NCBI RefSeq assembly: GCF_008727795.1
Contig: NZ_CP044222.1
Coordinates: 868,001-932,000 of the forward strand
Source of the DNA: Nitrincola iocasae
GTDB lineage: Bacteria; Pseudomonadota; Gammaproteobacteria; Pseudomonadales; Balneatricaceae
Reading direction: 5' to 3'
Length of the DNA: 64,000 nucleotides
Shown here: in pieces, positions 7,320 through 15,430 of the stretch
Numbering within the stretch: the stretch's first letter is position 1
Layout of the letters: the number at the start of each line of letters is the position of its first letter
Notes under the pieces: generated by a model
Databases searched by the model: none
What the model was told of the DNA's origin: nothing
The model's input: the letters and a program-made list of their open reading frames with translations, nothing else
Made by a program: the position numbers and the translations under genes

Positions 7320-8429
7320 TTAATAGTCGCTGTACATGCGTCCGGGGTTAAAGATGCCTTTCGGATCCAATTGCGCCTTGAGTTGCTGATGATAGCGAAT
7401 CAGTAAAGGTTGTAGCGGATGCAATGGCTGGTCAGTGATGTCCGGGGTGTAGCAAGTAGCATGGCCCCCGGCGTTTTCCGCCGCTTCACGCAATGCCGCT
7501 TCCGGCTGGTCGGTTTTAAGCCAGCGTTGAGCACCGCCCCAATCGATCAGGCTATCACCTTCAAGGTTCAGTTGCGGGGCATTCGCGGGCAGGGATAGTC
7601 GCCAAAGTGGACGAGAGTCCTGAAAAAACGCCAGTTGCTGTTCTCTGAGCTGCGTCCAGAATTCAGGATCGATTTCCTGGCCCTGTAGACTGTCAGCAAA
7701 GTTTTTCACTGAGGCTTCACCGCCTTCCAGGCGCAGATAGAGTTGCTCCTGATAGTGACAGGCGGCCGTAATTGGCAGGGGTTGCTGTCCCCAAAGGCTC
7801 AGTTTTTGCAAAGCTTCTGCCTGATTACAAGGGATGCTCAGGTGGTATTCATTGCGTGGCTTTGGCAGGACTTTCATGGAAACTTCGGTCAGTATGCCCA
7901 GGCAACCGAAGCTGCCAGCCATAAGGCGGGACAAGTCATAACCGGCGACGTTCTTCATTACTTCACCGCCAAAGCGCAGCAGTTTGCCATGCCCGGTGAT
8001 CACTTTGGTGCCCAGCACAAAATCACGTACCGAGCCTGACCAGGGGCGGCGCGGGCCCGACAGGCCTGTAGCGACCATGCCACCGACTGTAGCATTATCA
8101 CCCAGGTGAGGGGGCTCACATCCCAGAATTTGCCCTTGCTCAGCTAGCAGGGTTTCCAACTGCTGCATGGATGTACCCGCACGAACCGTAATGACCAGTT
8201 CAGTCGGGTCATAGCTGACAACACCCTGATGCGCGGTAATATCCAGCACCTCTCCCTGGGTTTTCCGACCGAGAAAATGTTTAGAGTTGCCACCCTGAAT
8301 TTGCAGTGGTGTGGCTTCATGTAGCGCCTCACAGACCTGCTCCAGCAGTGCCGCTTCGGTCTGGCTGACAGGCCGTTCTCCCGGGCGGTGGTGAGTCTGT
8401 TGATCGGTTTGAGGGTTGGCAGCAGACAT
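7320..8429 (-). CDS. glcE: Glycolate oxidase FAD-binding subunit GlcE
   Basis: A 369-residue FAD-binding subunit of glycolate oxidase with an N-terminal FAD_binding_4 (PCMH-type) domain. GGNSKHFLGR, VSYDPTELVITVRAGT, LGCEPPHLGDNATVGGMVATGLSGPRRPW and VRDFVLGTKVITGHGKLLRFGG are the cofactor-binding landmarks (about residues 45-165). The C-terminal half is less conserved and ends in LDPKGIFNPGRMYSDY, the typical closing segment. E. coli GlcE is about 350 residues. The ATG shares one base with the glcD stop (TGATG), indicating translational coupling. It works only as part of the GlcDEF complex at the inner membrane. Confidence 0.95.
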   Translation of the reverse strand: MSAANPQTDQQTHHRPGERPVSQTEAALLEQVCEALHEATPLQIQGGNSKHFLGRKTQGEVLDITAHQGVVSYDPTELVITVRAGTSMQQLETLLAEQGQILGCEPPHLGDNATVGGMVATGLSGPRRPWSGSVRDFVLGTKVITGHGKLLRFGGEVMKNVAGYDLSRLMAGSFGCLGILTEVSMKVLPKPRNEYHLSIPCNQAEALQKLSLWGQQPLPITAACHYQEQLYLRLEGGEASVKNFADSLQGQEIDPEFWTQLREQQLAFFQDSRPLWRLSLPANAPQLNLEGDSLIDWGGAQRWLKTDQPEAALREAAENAGGHATCYTPDITDQPLHPLQPLLIRYHQQLKAQLDPKGIFNPGRMYSDY

Positions 8430-9928
8430 CAGAAGCGCTCCAGTTCTGGGAAGGGTAGTTCACCATGGTGTATATGCATGGCACCAAATTCGGCACAGCG
8501 GTGCAGTGTCGGGATATTTTTGCCTGGATTGAGCAGGCGATCCGGATCAAATGCGGCTTTTACCGCATGGAAGAGTTCCAGTTCATCGTCATTGAATTGT
8601 GAACACATCTGGTTGATCTTTTCTCGACCGACGCCATGCTCACCGGTAATGGAGCCGCCGACTTTGACGCAGAGCTCCAGAATTTGTCCACCCAGTGCTT
8701 CGGCTTTCTCCAGACCACCGGGCACATCTGCATCAAACAGTATCAGTGGGTGCATGTTGCCATCGCCGGCATGAAAAACATTGGCAACCCTAAGGTCGTA
8801 GCGTTCAGACAGTTCGGCAATGCCTTTCAATACACCAGGTAATTCACGCCGTGGAATGGTGCCATCCATGCAGTAATAATCCGGGGAAATACGACCCACG
8901 GCGGGAAAGGCATTTTTTCGACCAGCCCAGAAGCGCTGGCGCTCGGCTTCGTCTTTAGCGGTTTGTACCGCCGTCGCGCCAGATTGCTGCAGCACTTCCT
9001 GAACACGGGCGCTTTCTTCATCTACATCGGATTCAACGCCGTCGAGTTCGCATAGCAGTATCGCTTCAGCTTCCACCGGATAGCCCGCGTGGATGAAGTC
9101 TTCGGCGGCGCGTATGGCCAGGTTGTCCATCATTTCCAGGCCGCCGGGAATAATGCCGGCAGCAATAATATTACCTACCGCCAGCCCGGCTTTTTCAACA
9201 TCGTCGAAACTGGCCATGAGCACACGGGCGACCTGAGGTTTGGGTAGCAGTTTAACTTTGACTTCGACGACGATACCCAGCATGCCTTCAGAACCCGTGA
9301 ACAAGGCCATCAGATCAAAACCGGGTGAATCCAGCGCATCACTGCCTAGCGTCATAAACTCACCTTCCACGGTGATAATGTCGACGCTGATCAGGTTATG
9401 TACGGTCAGACCGTATTTCAGGCAGTGAACACCTCCGGCATTCTCCGCCACATTGCCACCAATAGAGCAGGCGATTTGTGAAGAGGGATCCGGTGCGTAA
9501 TACAGGCTGTGCATGGCGCTGGCTTCAGAGATGGCCAGGTTGCGCACCCCCGGTTGTACCCGTGCAAAGCGTCCTTCCGGGTTCACTTCAAGGATACGGT
9601 TGAATTTAGCCATAACCAGCAGTACACCCTGCTCCAGTGGCAGGGCACCACCCGATAGGCCGGTGCCAGCACCACGGGCAACTACAGGTACTTTTAACTC
9701 ATTACAGGTTTGCATGATGACCTGAACCTGCTCCAGGGTTTCCGGCAGGACGACCAGCAAAGGGGTGGTTCGATAGGCTGCCAAACCATCGCACTCGTAA
9801 GGTTTGAGTTCTTCCTCACGGTGTAAAACATGTAGGTCGGGCAAGCGAATGTTGAGCTTGTGCAGTAATGCTGTGCGATCCGGCATGGGCAGCACACCAT
9901 CAAGGCGCTCATCATGGAGTATGTTCAT
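8429..9928 (-). CDS. glcD: Glycolate oxidase catalytic FAD subunit GlcD
   Basis: A 499-residue flavoprotein of the GlcD/D-lactate dehydrogenase family. The FAD_binding_4 domain shows PVVARGAGTGLSGGALP and the SIGGNVAENAGGVHCLKYG stretch. The FAD-oxidase C-terminal domain shows NVFHAGDGNMHPLILFD and the TGEHGVGREK signature. It oxidises glycolate (and sometimes D-lactate) with GlcE and GlcF. The ATG at 9928 is preferred to a TTG one codon earlier, because AGGA is properly spaced upstream. It is first in the operon glcDEFG and faces the GntR-type regulator across a 262-bp control region holding two palindromic operators. D-2-hydroxyacid dehydrogenases are similar, but the complete DEF set makes glycolate the best call. 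Confidence 0.96.
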   Translation of the reverse strand: MNILHDERLDGVLPMPDRTALLHKLNIRLPDLHVLHREEELKPYECDGLAAYRTTPLLVVLPETLEQVQVIMQTCNELKVPVVARGAGTGLSGGALPLEQGVLLVMAKFNRILEVNPEGRFARVQPGVRNLAISEASAMHSLYYAPDPSSQIACSIGGNVAENAGGVHCLKYGLTVHNLISVDIITVEGEFMTLGSDALDSPGFDLMALFTGSEGMLGIVVEVKVKLLPKPQVARVLMASFDDVEKAGLAVGNIIAAGIIPGGLEMMDNLAIRAAEDFIHAGYPVEAEAILLCELDGVESDVDEESARVQEVLQQSGATAVQTAKDEAERQRFWAGRKNAFPAVGRISPDYYCMDGTIPRRELPGVLKGIAELSERYDLRVANVFHAGDGNMHPLILFDADVPGGLEKAEALGGQILELCVKVGGSITGEHGVGREKINQMCSQFNDDELELFHAVKAAFDPDRLLNPGKNIPTLHRCAEFGAMHIHHGELPFPELERF

Positions 9929-10024
9929 CAATCCTGTCCTGTGTTGAGGGTATGGCTTGGTTATTATGAATTATTAATGCATTGATCTTGGTAGCTGTAA
10001 GCAGATAGGTCAACCTTTAACTCT

Positions 10025-10039
10025 ACTGGTCATACCAGT
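10025..10039. promoter_or_regulatory. FadR/GlcC-type operator 1 (glcD-proximal)
   Basis: ACTGGTCATACCAGT is a perfect 6-bp inverted repeat around a 3-base centre and matches the TGGT-N3-ACCA pattern recognised by FadR-subfamily GntR regulators (PdhR, GlcC, LldR). It lies 97 bp upstream of the glcD start and directly beside a TATAAA-like word on the minus strand. The encoded regulator at 10191 is the obvious ligand. Confidence 0.75.
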
Positions 10040-10131
10040 TATTTTTATAGTAATTGGTAAAATCTATCCAGAAATATGACACTGCAAGGTATTATTGCTG
10101 ATGTGGACGTGGTCCTGTGTTGAGTTTTCAG

Positions 10132-10146
10132 ACTGGTCCTACCAGT
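10132..10146. promoter_or_regulatory. FadR/GlcC-type operator 2 (regulator-proximal)
   Basis: ACTGGTCCTACCAGT repeats both arms of operator 1 exactly, differing only in the central base. It ends 44 bp before the regulator's start codon and is 107 bp from operator 1 centre to centre, about ten helical turns. This geometry could allow looping and autoregulation. Confidence 0.75.
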
Positions 10147-10190
10147 TTGTCCGGGGTGGTTTGCAGTGAAGTCTAGCGGGTAGAGAGTTA

Positions 10191-10946
10191 ATGGTAGAAG
10201 AGATGCGGCAAATTGCCGATGTAGTGGCCGATCGGATTGAAACATTGATTCTGGATGGGGTGCTTAAACCAGGGCAGCGATTGCCCTCAGAGCGGCAACT
10301 GTCAGAAAAATTGGGTTTTTCCCGCTCGGCGCTTCGAGAAGGGCTGAAGTTGTTGCGTGCCCGCGGCATTATCCTGACTGAGCATGGACGTGGTTCCTAT
10401 GTTGCCAAAATGATGCCAGAGCCTTCTACGCCCCTGATGCATTTGTTCAGTGAGCACCCACGTACCCTCTATGATCTGCTGGAGGTGCGAGCGCTGCTGG
10501 AAGGGGAGTCGGCGCGTCTTGCCGCCATGCGTGGTACAGACGCCGACTTCATCATGATTCGCCGTCGCTATGAAGAGATGGTGGCGTTGACTCAGTCGGA
10601 TGAGCCGGTGGAGTTGCGTGAGCACGCTCGTGTTGATCATGCATTTCATTTGGCCGTGTGCGAAGCGTCACACAACCCTGTATTGGTGCATACCCTGCAA
10701 TCCCTGACTGATTTACTCATCAGTTCAGTGTTTGCCTCGCTGAACAACCTTTACCACCGTCCGGTGCAAAAGCGACAGATCGACCGACAGCATGCCCGAT
10801 TATTTCATGCGGTGGTGGATCGTCTGCCCGAGCAAGCTCGCCGGGCGGCCGTCGAGCATATTCAGGGTATTCGTGATGAACTTCAGGATATTGAAGTGGA
10901 AGAGCAGCGTCTGCTGCGTGCTTCCATGCGATTGAATGGCTGGTAA
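10191..10946 (+). CDS. GntR-family (FadR subfamily) regulator, likely GlcC-type
   Basis: A 251-residue transcription factor. Residues about 10-78 form the GntR winged helix-turn-helix (ADVVADRIETLILDG, PGQRLPSERQLSEKLGFSRSALREGLKLLRARGII, GRGSYVA). Residues about 95-235 form the all-helical FCD ligand domain (LYDLLEVRALLEGESARLAA, DHAFHLAVCEASHNPVL), which in FadR-type proteins binds small carboxylates through metal-ligating Asp/His residues. It diverges from glcDEFG and precedes lrgAB by 33 bp, so control of glycolate use and of lrgAB is the natural inference, with glycolate as probable effector. LldR (lactate) and PdhR (pyruvate) are relatives, but no lld or pdh genes are nearby. The start ATG at 10191 has GAGAG upstream. 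Two matching operators lie in the divergent promoter region. Confidence 0.88.
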   Translation: MVEEMRQIADVVADRIETLILDGVLKPGQRLPSERQLSEKLGFSRSALREGLKLLRARGIILTEHGRGSYVAKMMPEPSTPLMHLFSEHPRTLYDLLEVRALLEGESARLAAMRGTDADFIMIRRRYEEMVALTQSDEPVELREHARVDHAFHLAVCEASHNPVLVHTLQSLTDLLISSVFASLNNLYHRPVQKRQIDRQHARLFHAVVDRLPEQARRAAVEHIQGIRDELQDIEVEEQRLLRASMRLNGW

Positions 10947-10979
10947 TTTGAACAAAGTAATTAATAAACAGGTTTTTCT

Positions 10980-11351
10980 ATGATTCAGGGTATGTTGATT
11001 CTGCTGTTATGTCAGTTGCTCGGAGAGTGGTTGATGGTGTTTCTGGGAGCACCAATACCCGGTCCCGTAGCCGGCATGTTGATTCTTTGGCTGGGGCTAC
11101 TGGTCTATGGCAAGGTGCCGAACACGCTGCGCTTGCCAGCCGAGGGTTTGATCCGTCATTTATCCCTGCTGTTTATTCCAGCAGGGGTGGGCTTAATGGT
11201 GTTTGCAGAGTTGTTGGCTGCACACTGGTTGGTGGTGTTGTCATCGCTGTTAGGGAGTACGTTGATCACGCTGATACTGACCGCATGGATGATGCAGAGC
11301 ATGGAGACCTATAAGAAGTCGCGTCGTCGAGGTGAACATGGAGATAGATAA
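10980..11351 (+). CDS. lrgA: LrgA/CidA family membrane protein
   Basis: A 123-residue inner-membrane protein of the LrgA/CidA (YohJ) family with four TM segments. The hallmark PIPGPVAGMLILWLGLL occurs at about 24-40, and FIPAGVGLMVFAELL at about 62-76. The family was first named for holin-like effects on murein hydrolases. LrgAB-type proteins are now also known as carriers of small carboxylates: the plant fusion PLGG1 carries glycolate/glycerate, and Bacillus PftAB carries pyruvate. Its position 33 bp after the GlcC-like regulator suggests it belongs to the glycolate regulon. It overlaps lrgB by 14 bp, so the two subunits are translationally coupled. The role as glycolate carrier is an inference from context. 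Confidence 0.9.
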   Translation: MIQGMLILLLCQLLGEWLMVFLGAPIPGPVAGMLILWLGLLVYGKVPNTLRLPAEGLIRHLSLLFIPAGVGLMVFAELLAAHWLVVLSSLLGSTLITLILTAWMMQSMETYKKSRRRGEHGDR

Positions 11352-12054
11352 TTTCTGGGTATACTTTGCCGCCCGTCCCTTGTTCTGGATTGTGGTGACC
11401 TTGATTGCATTTTTAGTGGCAACTTGGCTGAATCGTAAAGCAGGCGGTACCGCTTTGCTGCACCCGGTTTTTGTGGCTATGGCGCTGATTATTTCATTGT
11501 TACTGTTAACTGGGACAGATTACGACACCTATTTTGAGGGCGCTCAGTTTATTCATTTTTTACTCGGCCCGGCTACCGTGGCCTTGGCTATTCCCCTCTA
11601 TGATCATATGGCGCGTATTCGTAAGCTGCTCCTGCCGGTATTGCTGTCCTGTTTGGTTGGCAGTGTAACGGCGGCTGTCACTGCGTTGGGTATTGGCCTG
11701 GTACTGGGTGGCCCTGACAGGTTGCTACTGTCGCTGGCTCCCAAGTCGGTCACCTCACCAATCGCCATAGGTATTTCGGAACAGATTGGCGGCTATCCGT
11801 CCTTGTCTGCCGGGCTGGCGCTGTTAACCGGTATTATCGGTTGTTTACTGGCTCCGCTGGTGTTTCGCGTGTTAAGAGTTGAGTCGCAAACCGCAAAAGG
11901 CTTTGCGCTGGGGTTGGCTGCACATGGTTTCGGTACCGCTTATGCGATGCAAATCAGCTCCATAGCGGGTGCGTTTGCCGGGCTGGCCATGGGCTTGACT
12001 GGGGTGGTGAGTTCGTTATTGATTCCCCTTATTGTGCGCATTTTAGGGTTATGA
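11338..12054 (+). CDS. lrgB: LrgB/YohK family membrane protein
   Basis: A 238-residue partner of LrgA with several TM helices. Family-typical motifs are GPATVALAIPLYDH, LAPKSVTSPIAIGISEQIGG and LAAHGFGTAYAM near the C terminus. The ATG at 11338 is taken as start because GAGG sits five bases before it. A GTG two codons earlier (11332) lacks that spacing. LrgA and LrgB together correspond to the two halves of plastid PLGG1, the glycolate/glycerate transporter. With glycolate oxidase encoded next door, uptake or exchange of glycolate, glycerate or a related acid is the preferred hypothesis over an autolysis role. No damage is visible. Confidence 0.9.
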   Translation: MEIDNFWVYFAARPLFWIVVTLIAFLVATWLNRKAGGTALLHPVFVAMALIISLLLLTGTDYDTYFEGAQFIHFLLGPATVALAIPLYDHMARIRKLLLPVLLSCLVGSVTAAVTALGIGLVLGGPDRLLLSLAPKSVTSPIAIGISEQIGGYPSLSAGLALLTGIIGCLLAPLVFRVLRVESQTAKGFALGLAAHGFGTAYAMQISSIAGAFAGLAMGLTGVVSSLLIPLIVRILGL

Positions 12055-12063
12055 CACTATTCA

Positions 12064-12149
12064 ATTGTTACTAATATAATAAATCGTAATAATGCTGTTT
12101 TGATATTCTCATTGGATTTAACTGCTGCTATTTGCGACATTTCAGCAGT
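12064..12149. promoter_or_regulatory. Dyad-rich control region upstream of mmsA
   Basis: Between lrgB and mmsA lie two inverted repeats. ATTGTTAC at 12064-12071 faces GTAATAAT at 12086-12093 (7 of 8 matching, 14-base spacer). ACTGCTG at 12121-12127 faces CAGCAGT at 12143-12149 (perfect, 15-base spacer). A small GGGG-TGAT-CCCC follows at 12155-12166. The first dyad is a candidate binding site for the LysR regulator encoded downstream. The second could be a terminator of lrgB or another operator. Confidence 0.4.
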
Positions 12150-12209
12150 AAGAGGGGGTGATCCCCAAGTGTCCAATGACAGTGAATATACAAGAGCGGA
12201 GTTCGAAAC

Positions 12210-13709
12210 ATGACAATAATAACTATAGAGCATTATATAGCGGGTCAGCGCGTGATGGGGGAATCCGCACGTACACAACCGGTCTTTAACCCGGCTACGG
12301 GTGAGCAAACCGGTGAGGTGAAACTGGCTTCAAAAGCTGATGTTGATAGTGCCGTTGCAGCGGCACGAAGTGCCTTTCCTGCTTGGGCTGCCATGCCTCC
12401 CTTGCGTCGAGCTCGTTTAATGAACCGCTTTTTACAGTTGGTCAACGAGAACAAAGAGGCATTGGCTAAAGCGATTACCGCTGAACACGGAAAAGTGTTT
12501 ACCGATGCCTGTGGTGAAGTGGAGCGTGGCATCGATATTATTGAGTTTGCCTGTGGTATCCCTCAGTTGCTAAAAGGGGATTACACCGAGCAAGTCTCAA
12601 CCGGAATTGACAACTGGACAATGCGACAGCCCTTGGGGGTAGTTGCCGGCATTACTCCCTTTAACTTCCCGGTCATGGTGCCTATGTGGATGTTTCCTGT
12701 AGCTATTGCTGCAGGCAATACCTTTGTACTCAAACCGTCTCCGACTGATCCTACGCCTGCTTTGATGTATGCTGATCTGATGCAGCAAGCCGGTTTCCCT
12801 GAGGGTGTGTTTAATGTTATTCAGGGCGATAAAGAGGCCGTTGATGCGTTGATTGAGCATGAGGATGTCCAGGCATTATCGTTTGTTGGCTCCACCCCTG
12901 TTGCAAACTATATTTATGAGCGTGGAGCACACTTTGGTAAACGAGTTCAGGCACTGGGTGGTGCTAAAAACCATATGTTGATCATGCCTGATGCCGACCT
13001 GGATAAAACCATCGATGCACTGATGGGGGCTGCTTTCGGTTCTGCCGGTGAGCGTTGCATGGCTATTTCGGTTGCACTGTTTGTCGGTGATTCTGGGGAT
13101 CTGATTATTCCGAAACTGATTGAAAGAACCCGGCAGCTAAAAGTCAAAAATGGTCTGGAACTGGATGCGGAAATGGGGCCAATTGTTACGGCTCAAGCGC
13201 ATCAGCGTATTAGTGACTATATCGCTCAGGGTGTTGAAGAGGGTGCTGAACTTCTGGTCGATGGTCGCGGTTATACCGTGGCGGGACATGAGAAGGGTTA
13301 TTGGTTAGGGGGTACGCTTTTCGACAAGGTCACGCCAGAGATGCGCATTTATAAAGAGGAGATTTTTGGTCCGGTTTTAGTCTGTCTGCGTGTTGCTAGT
13401 TTTGCCGACGGGTTGGATTTAATTAATCGTCATGAGTTTGGTAATGGCGTTTCGTTGTTCACGCGTGACGGTAATGTAGCGCGAGAGTTTGGTCGTCTGG
13501 TACAAGTGGGTATGGTTGGTGTGAATGTGCCAATACCTGTACCTATGGCATGGCATGGTTTTGGTGGCTGGAAGAAAAGTTTGTTTGGTGACATGCATGC
13601 CTATGGTGAAGAAGGTGTTCGTTTCTACACCAGGCAAAAATCCATCATGCAGCGCTGGCCGGAAAGTATTGCTAGCGGTGCCGAATTCACTATGCCTGTA
13701 TCTAATTAA
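12210..13709 (+). CDS. mmsA: CoA-acylating (methyl)malonate-semialdehyde dehydrogenase (MmsA/DddC-like)
   Basis: A 499-residue aldehyde dehydrogenase of the MmsA branch, which converts methylmalonate semialdehyde to propionyl-CoA, or malonate semialdehyde to acetyl-CoA, with NAD+ and CoA and release of CO2. The branch is recognised by [37 protein letters not shown] and the catalytic GSAGERCMA with Cys283. Length is normal for the branch (about 500). The gene is followed 14 bp later by a GMC alcohol dehydrogenase and then a LysR regulator. No valine-pathway genes (mmsB, acyl-CoA dehydrogenase) are nearby, so the more likely substrate is malonate semialdehyde from 3-hydroxypropionate, as for DddC and the MmsA of Pseudomonas denitrificans. 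The ATG at 12210 has GGAG upstream. Confidence 0.92.
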   Translation: MTIITIEHYIAGQRVMGESARTQPVFNPATGEQTGEVKLASKADVDSAVAAARSAFPAWAAMPPLRRARLMNRFLQLVNENKEALAKAITAEHGKVFTDACGEVERGIDIIEFACGIPQLLKGDYTEQVSTGIDNWTMRQPLGVVAGITPFNFPVMVPMWMFPVAIAAGNTFVLKPSPTDPTPALMYADLMQQAGFPEGVFNVIQGDKEAVDALIEHEDVQALSFVGSTPVANYIYERGAHFGKRVQALGGAKNHMLIMPDADLDKTIDALMGAAFGSAGERCMAISVALFVGDSGDLIIPKLIERTRQLKVKNGLELDAEMGPIVTAQAHQRISDYIAQGVEEGAELLVDGRGYTVAGHEKGYWLGGTLFDKVTPEMRIYKEEIFGPVLVCLRVASFADGLDLINRHEFGNGVSLFTRDGNVAREFGRLVQVGMVGVNVPIPVPMAWHGFGGWKKSLFGDMHAYGEEGVRFYTRQKSIMQRWPESIASGAEFTMPVSN

Positions 13710-13723
13710 GCCAGGAGATCGCT

Positions 13724-15388
13724 ATGCCTCGTGATCCCTATGATTATATTGTTATTGGTGCTGGCTCAGCCGGTTGTCTGTTGGCAAACCGGCTGAGCCA
13801 GGACCCGACCAAAAGTGTGCTGCTGATCGAAGCTGGCAAGAAAGACAACTACCATTGGATTCATATTCCAGTGGGGTATCTTTACTGCATTGGAAATCCC
13901 AGAACAGATTGGTTGTTTCAGACAGAGCCAGATGCCGGGCTCAATGGACGTTCCTTGCGTTATCCTCGCGGTAAAACCCTCGGTGGATGCTCTTCAATTA
14001 ATGGCATGATCTACATGCGTGGTCAGGCGCGGGATTATGACCACTGGGCTGAGCTTAGCGGTGATGATGCATGGAATTGGGAAAGCTGCCTTGCGGATTT
14101 TATCAAGCATGAACATCACTATCGATTGGATGAAGGGCAGGACCCAATCTTGGCCAGCGGTAAACGTTTTTCACAACTGCATGGCCACGGGGGGGAGTGG
14201 CGGGTTGAAAAGCAGCGCTTGCGCTGGGACGTGCTGGAAAGTTTTGCAGAGGCTGCTGTTCAATTCGGCGTACCCAGAACAGACGACTTTAATCAAGGTG
14301 ATAATCAAGGGGTCGGGTACTTCGATGTGAATCAATCTAAGGGTTGGCGCTGGAATACTTCAAAGGCTTTTTTAAGACCCGTAAAGCAGCGTTCCAATCT
14401 TAGCATTTGGACAGAGTCCCAGGTTGAGCGGCTGGTTTTTGAGACGCCGGTCGACGGCGACCAACCTCGTTGTGTTGGTGCGATCATTCGCCGGGGCGGT
14501 GATGCAATTACGGTTCGAGCCAATAAAGAAGTGATCCTGTCTGCCGGTGCGATCGGTTCTGCGCAATTGCTGCAGTTGTCTGGTATAGGTCCGGCAGATC
14601 TATTGCGTCAGCATGGTATTGACGTGTGCGTTGATGCCCCTGGCGTGGGGGAAAACCTGCAAGACCATTTGCAAATTCGTGCGGTATTCAAAGTCAAGGG
14701 CGTAAAAACACTTAATACCATGGCTAACAGCTTGCTGGGTAAGGCCGCAATAGGGCTGGAGTATATACTTAAGCGTTCAGGTCCGATGAGCATGTCCCCC
14801 AGTCAGTTAGGTGCTTTCACTAAGTCTGATCCTGATCAGCCCCATGCCAACCTTGAGTATCATGTGCAGCCATTGAGTCTGGATGCTTTTGGTGAAGACT
14901 TGCACCCCTTCCCAGCGTTTACTGCAAGCGTTTGTAATCTCAATCCAACCAGTCGCGGTCATGTTCGGATTCGTTCAAATAAGTTTGATGCGCCGCCTGT
15001 TATTGCCCCGAACTACCTTAGTACGGATGAAGATCGAAAAATCGCCGCGCAAAGTCTGCGGCAAATCCGTGAAATTGTTGCACAACCAGCCCTGCAGAAG
15101 TATGAACCGGAAGAGTGGCGTCCCGGTATGCAATACCAGACAGATGATGAGTTAGCCAAGCTTGCAGGTGATATTGCGACCACTATTTTTCATCCAGTCG
15201 GTACTGTGAAGATGGGGCGTGATGATGATCCTATGGCTGTGGTTGATTCACATTTAAGGGTGAAGGGGGTGCAGGGTTTGAGAGTTGTTGATGCCAGTAT
15301 TATGCCAGTGATTACCAGTGGTAATACAAACTCACCCACATTGATGATAGCGGAAAAAGCGGCTAGATGGATTATCAATTCTGAATAG
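13724..15388 (+). CDS. GMC-family FAD alcohol dehydrogenase, likely 3-hydroxypropionate dehydrogenase
   Basis: A 554-residue GMC oxidoreductase (choline dehydrogenase-like). The FAD-binding VIGAGSAGCLLANRLS is at the N terminus. GGCSSINGMIYMRGQ and the second GMC signature GAIGSAQLLQLSGIGP follow. The active-site His is in FHPVGTVKMG, with the SGNTNSPTLMIAEKA segment near the end. Relatives oxidise choline or other primary alcohols. In 3-hydroxypropionate users (DddA of Halomonas, HpdH of Pseudomonas denitrificans) a GMC enzyme makes malonate semialdehyde next to an MmsA-type dehydrogenase, exactly the pairing seen here. No betaine-aldehyde dehydrogenase or betI is adjacent, which argues against BetA. 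The function is inferred from neighbours and the enzyme class is secure. Confidence 0.88.
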   Translation: MPRDPYDYIVIGAGSAGCLLANRLSQDPTKSVLLIEAGKKDNYHWIHIPVGYLYCIGNPRTDWLFQTEPDAGLNGRSLRYPRGKTLGGCSSINGMIYMRGQARDYDHWAELSGDDAWNWESCLADFIKHEHHYRLDEGQDPILASGKRFSQLHGHGGEWRVEKQRLRWDVLESFAEAAVQFGVPRTDDFNQGDNQGVGYFDVNQSKGWRWNTSKAFLRPVKQRSNLSIWTESQVERLVFETPVDGDQPRCVGAIIRRGGDAITVRANKEVILSAGAIGSAQLLQLSGIGPADLLRQHGIDVCVDAPGVGENLQDHLQIRAVFKVKGVKTLNTMANSLLGKAAIGLEYILKRSGPMSMSPSQLGAFTKSDPDQPHANLEYHVQPLSLDAFGEDLHPFPAFTASVCNLNPTSRGHVRIRSNKFDAPPVIAPNYLSTDEDRKIAAQSLRQIREIVAQPALQKYEPEEWRPGMQYQTDDELAKLAGDIATTIFHPVGTVKMGRDDDPMAVVDSHLRVKGVQGLRVVDASIMPVITSGNTNSPTLMIAEKAARWIINSE

Positions 15389-15430
15389 CGGCACCACACC
15401 CAATGCAAAACTTTGCAGGCTGTAAGCGAT

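Noticed and set aside
10980..12054. Holin/antiholin autolysis module
   Set aside because: The family name suggests it, but the position in a glycolate locus and the known carrier role of LrgAB homologues make transport more likely. No lytic genes are adjacent.
13724..15388. Choline dehydrogenase BetA
   Set aside because: The GMC enzyme class fits, but no betaine-aldehyde dehydrogenase, betI or choline transporter is adjacent, and the partner is an MmsA-type enzyme.
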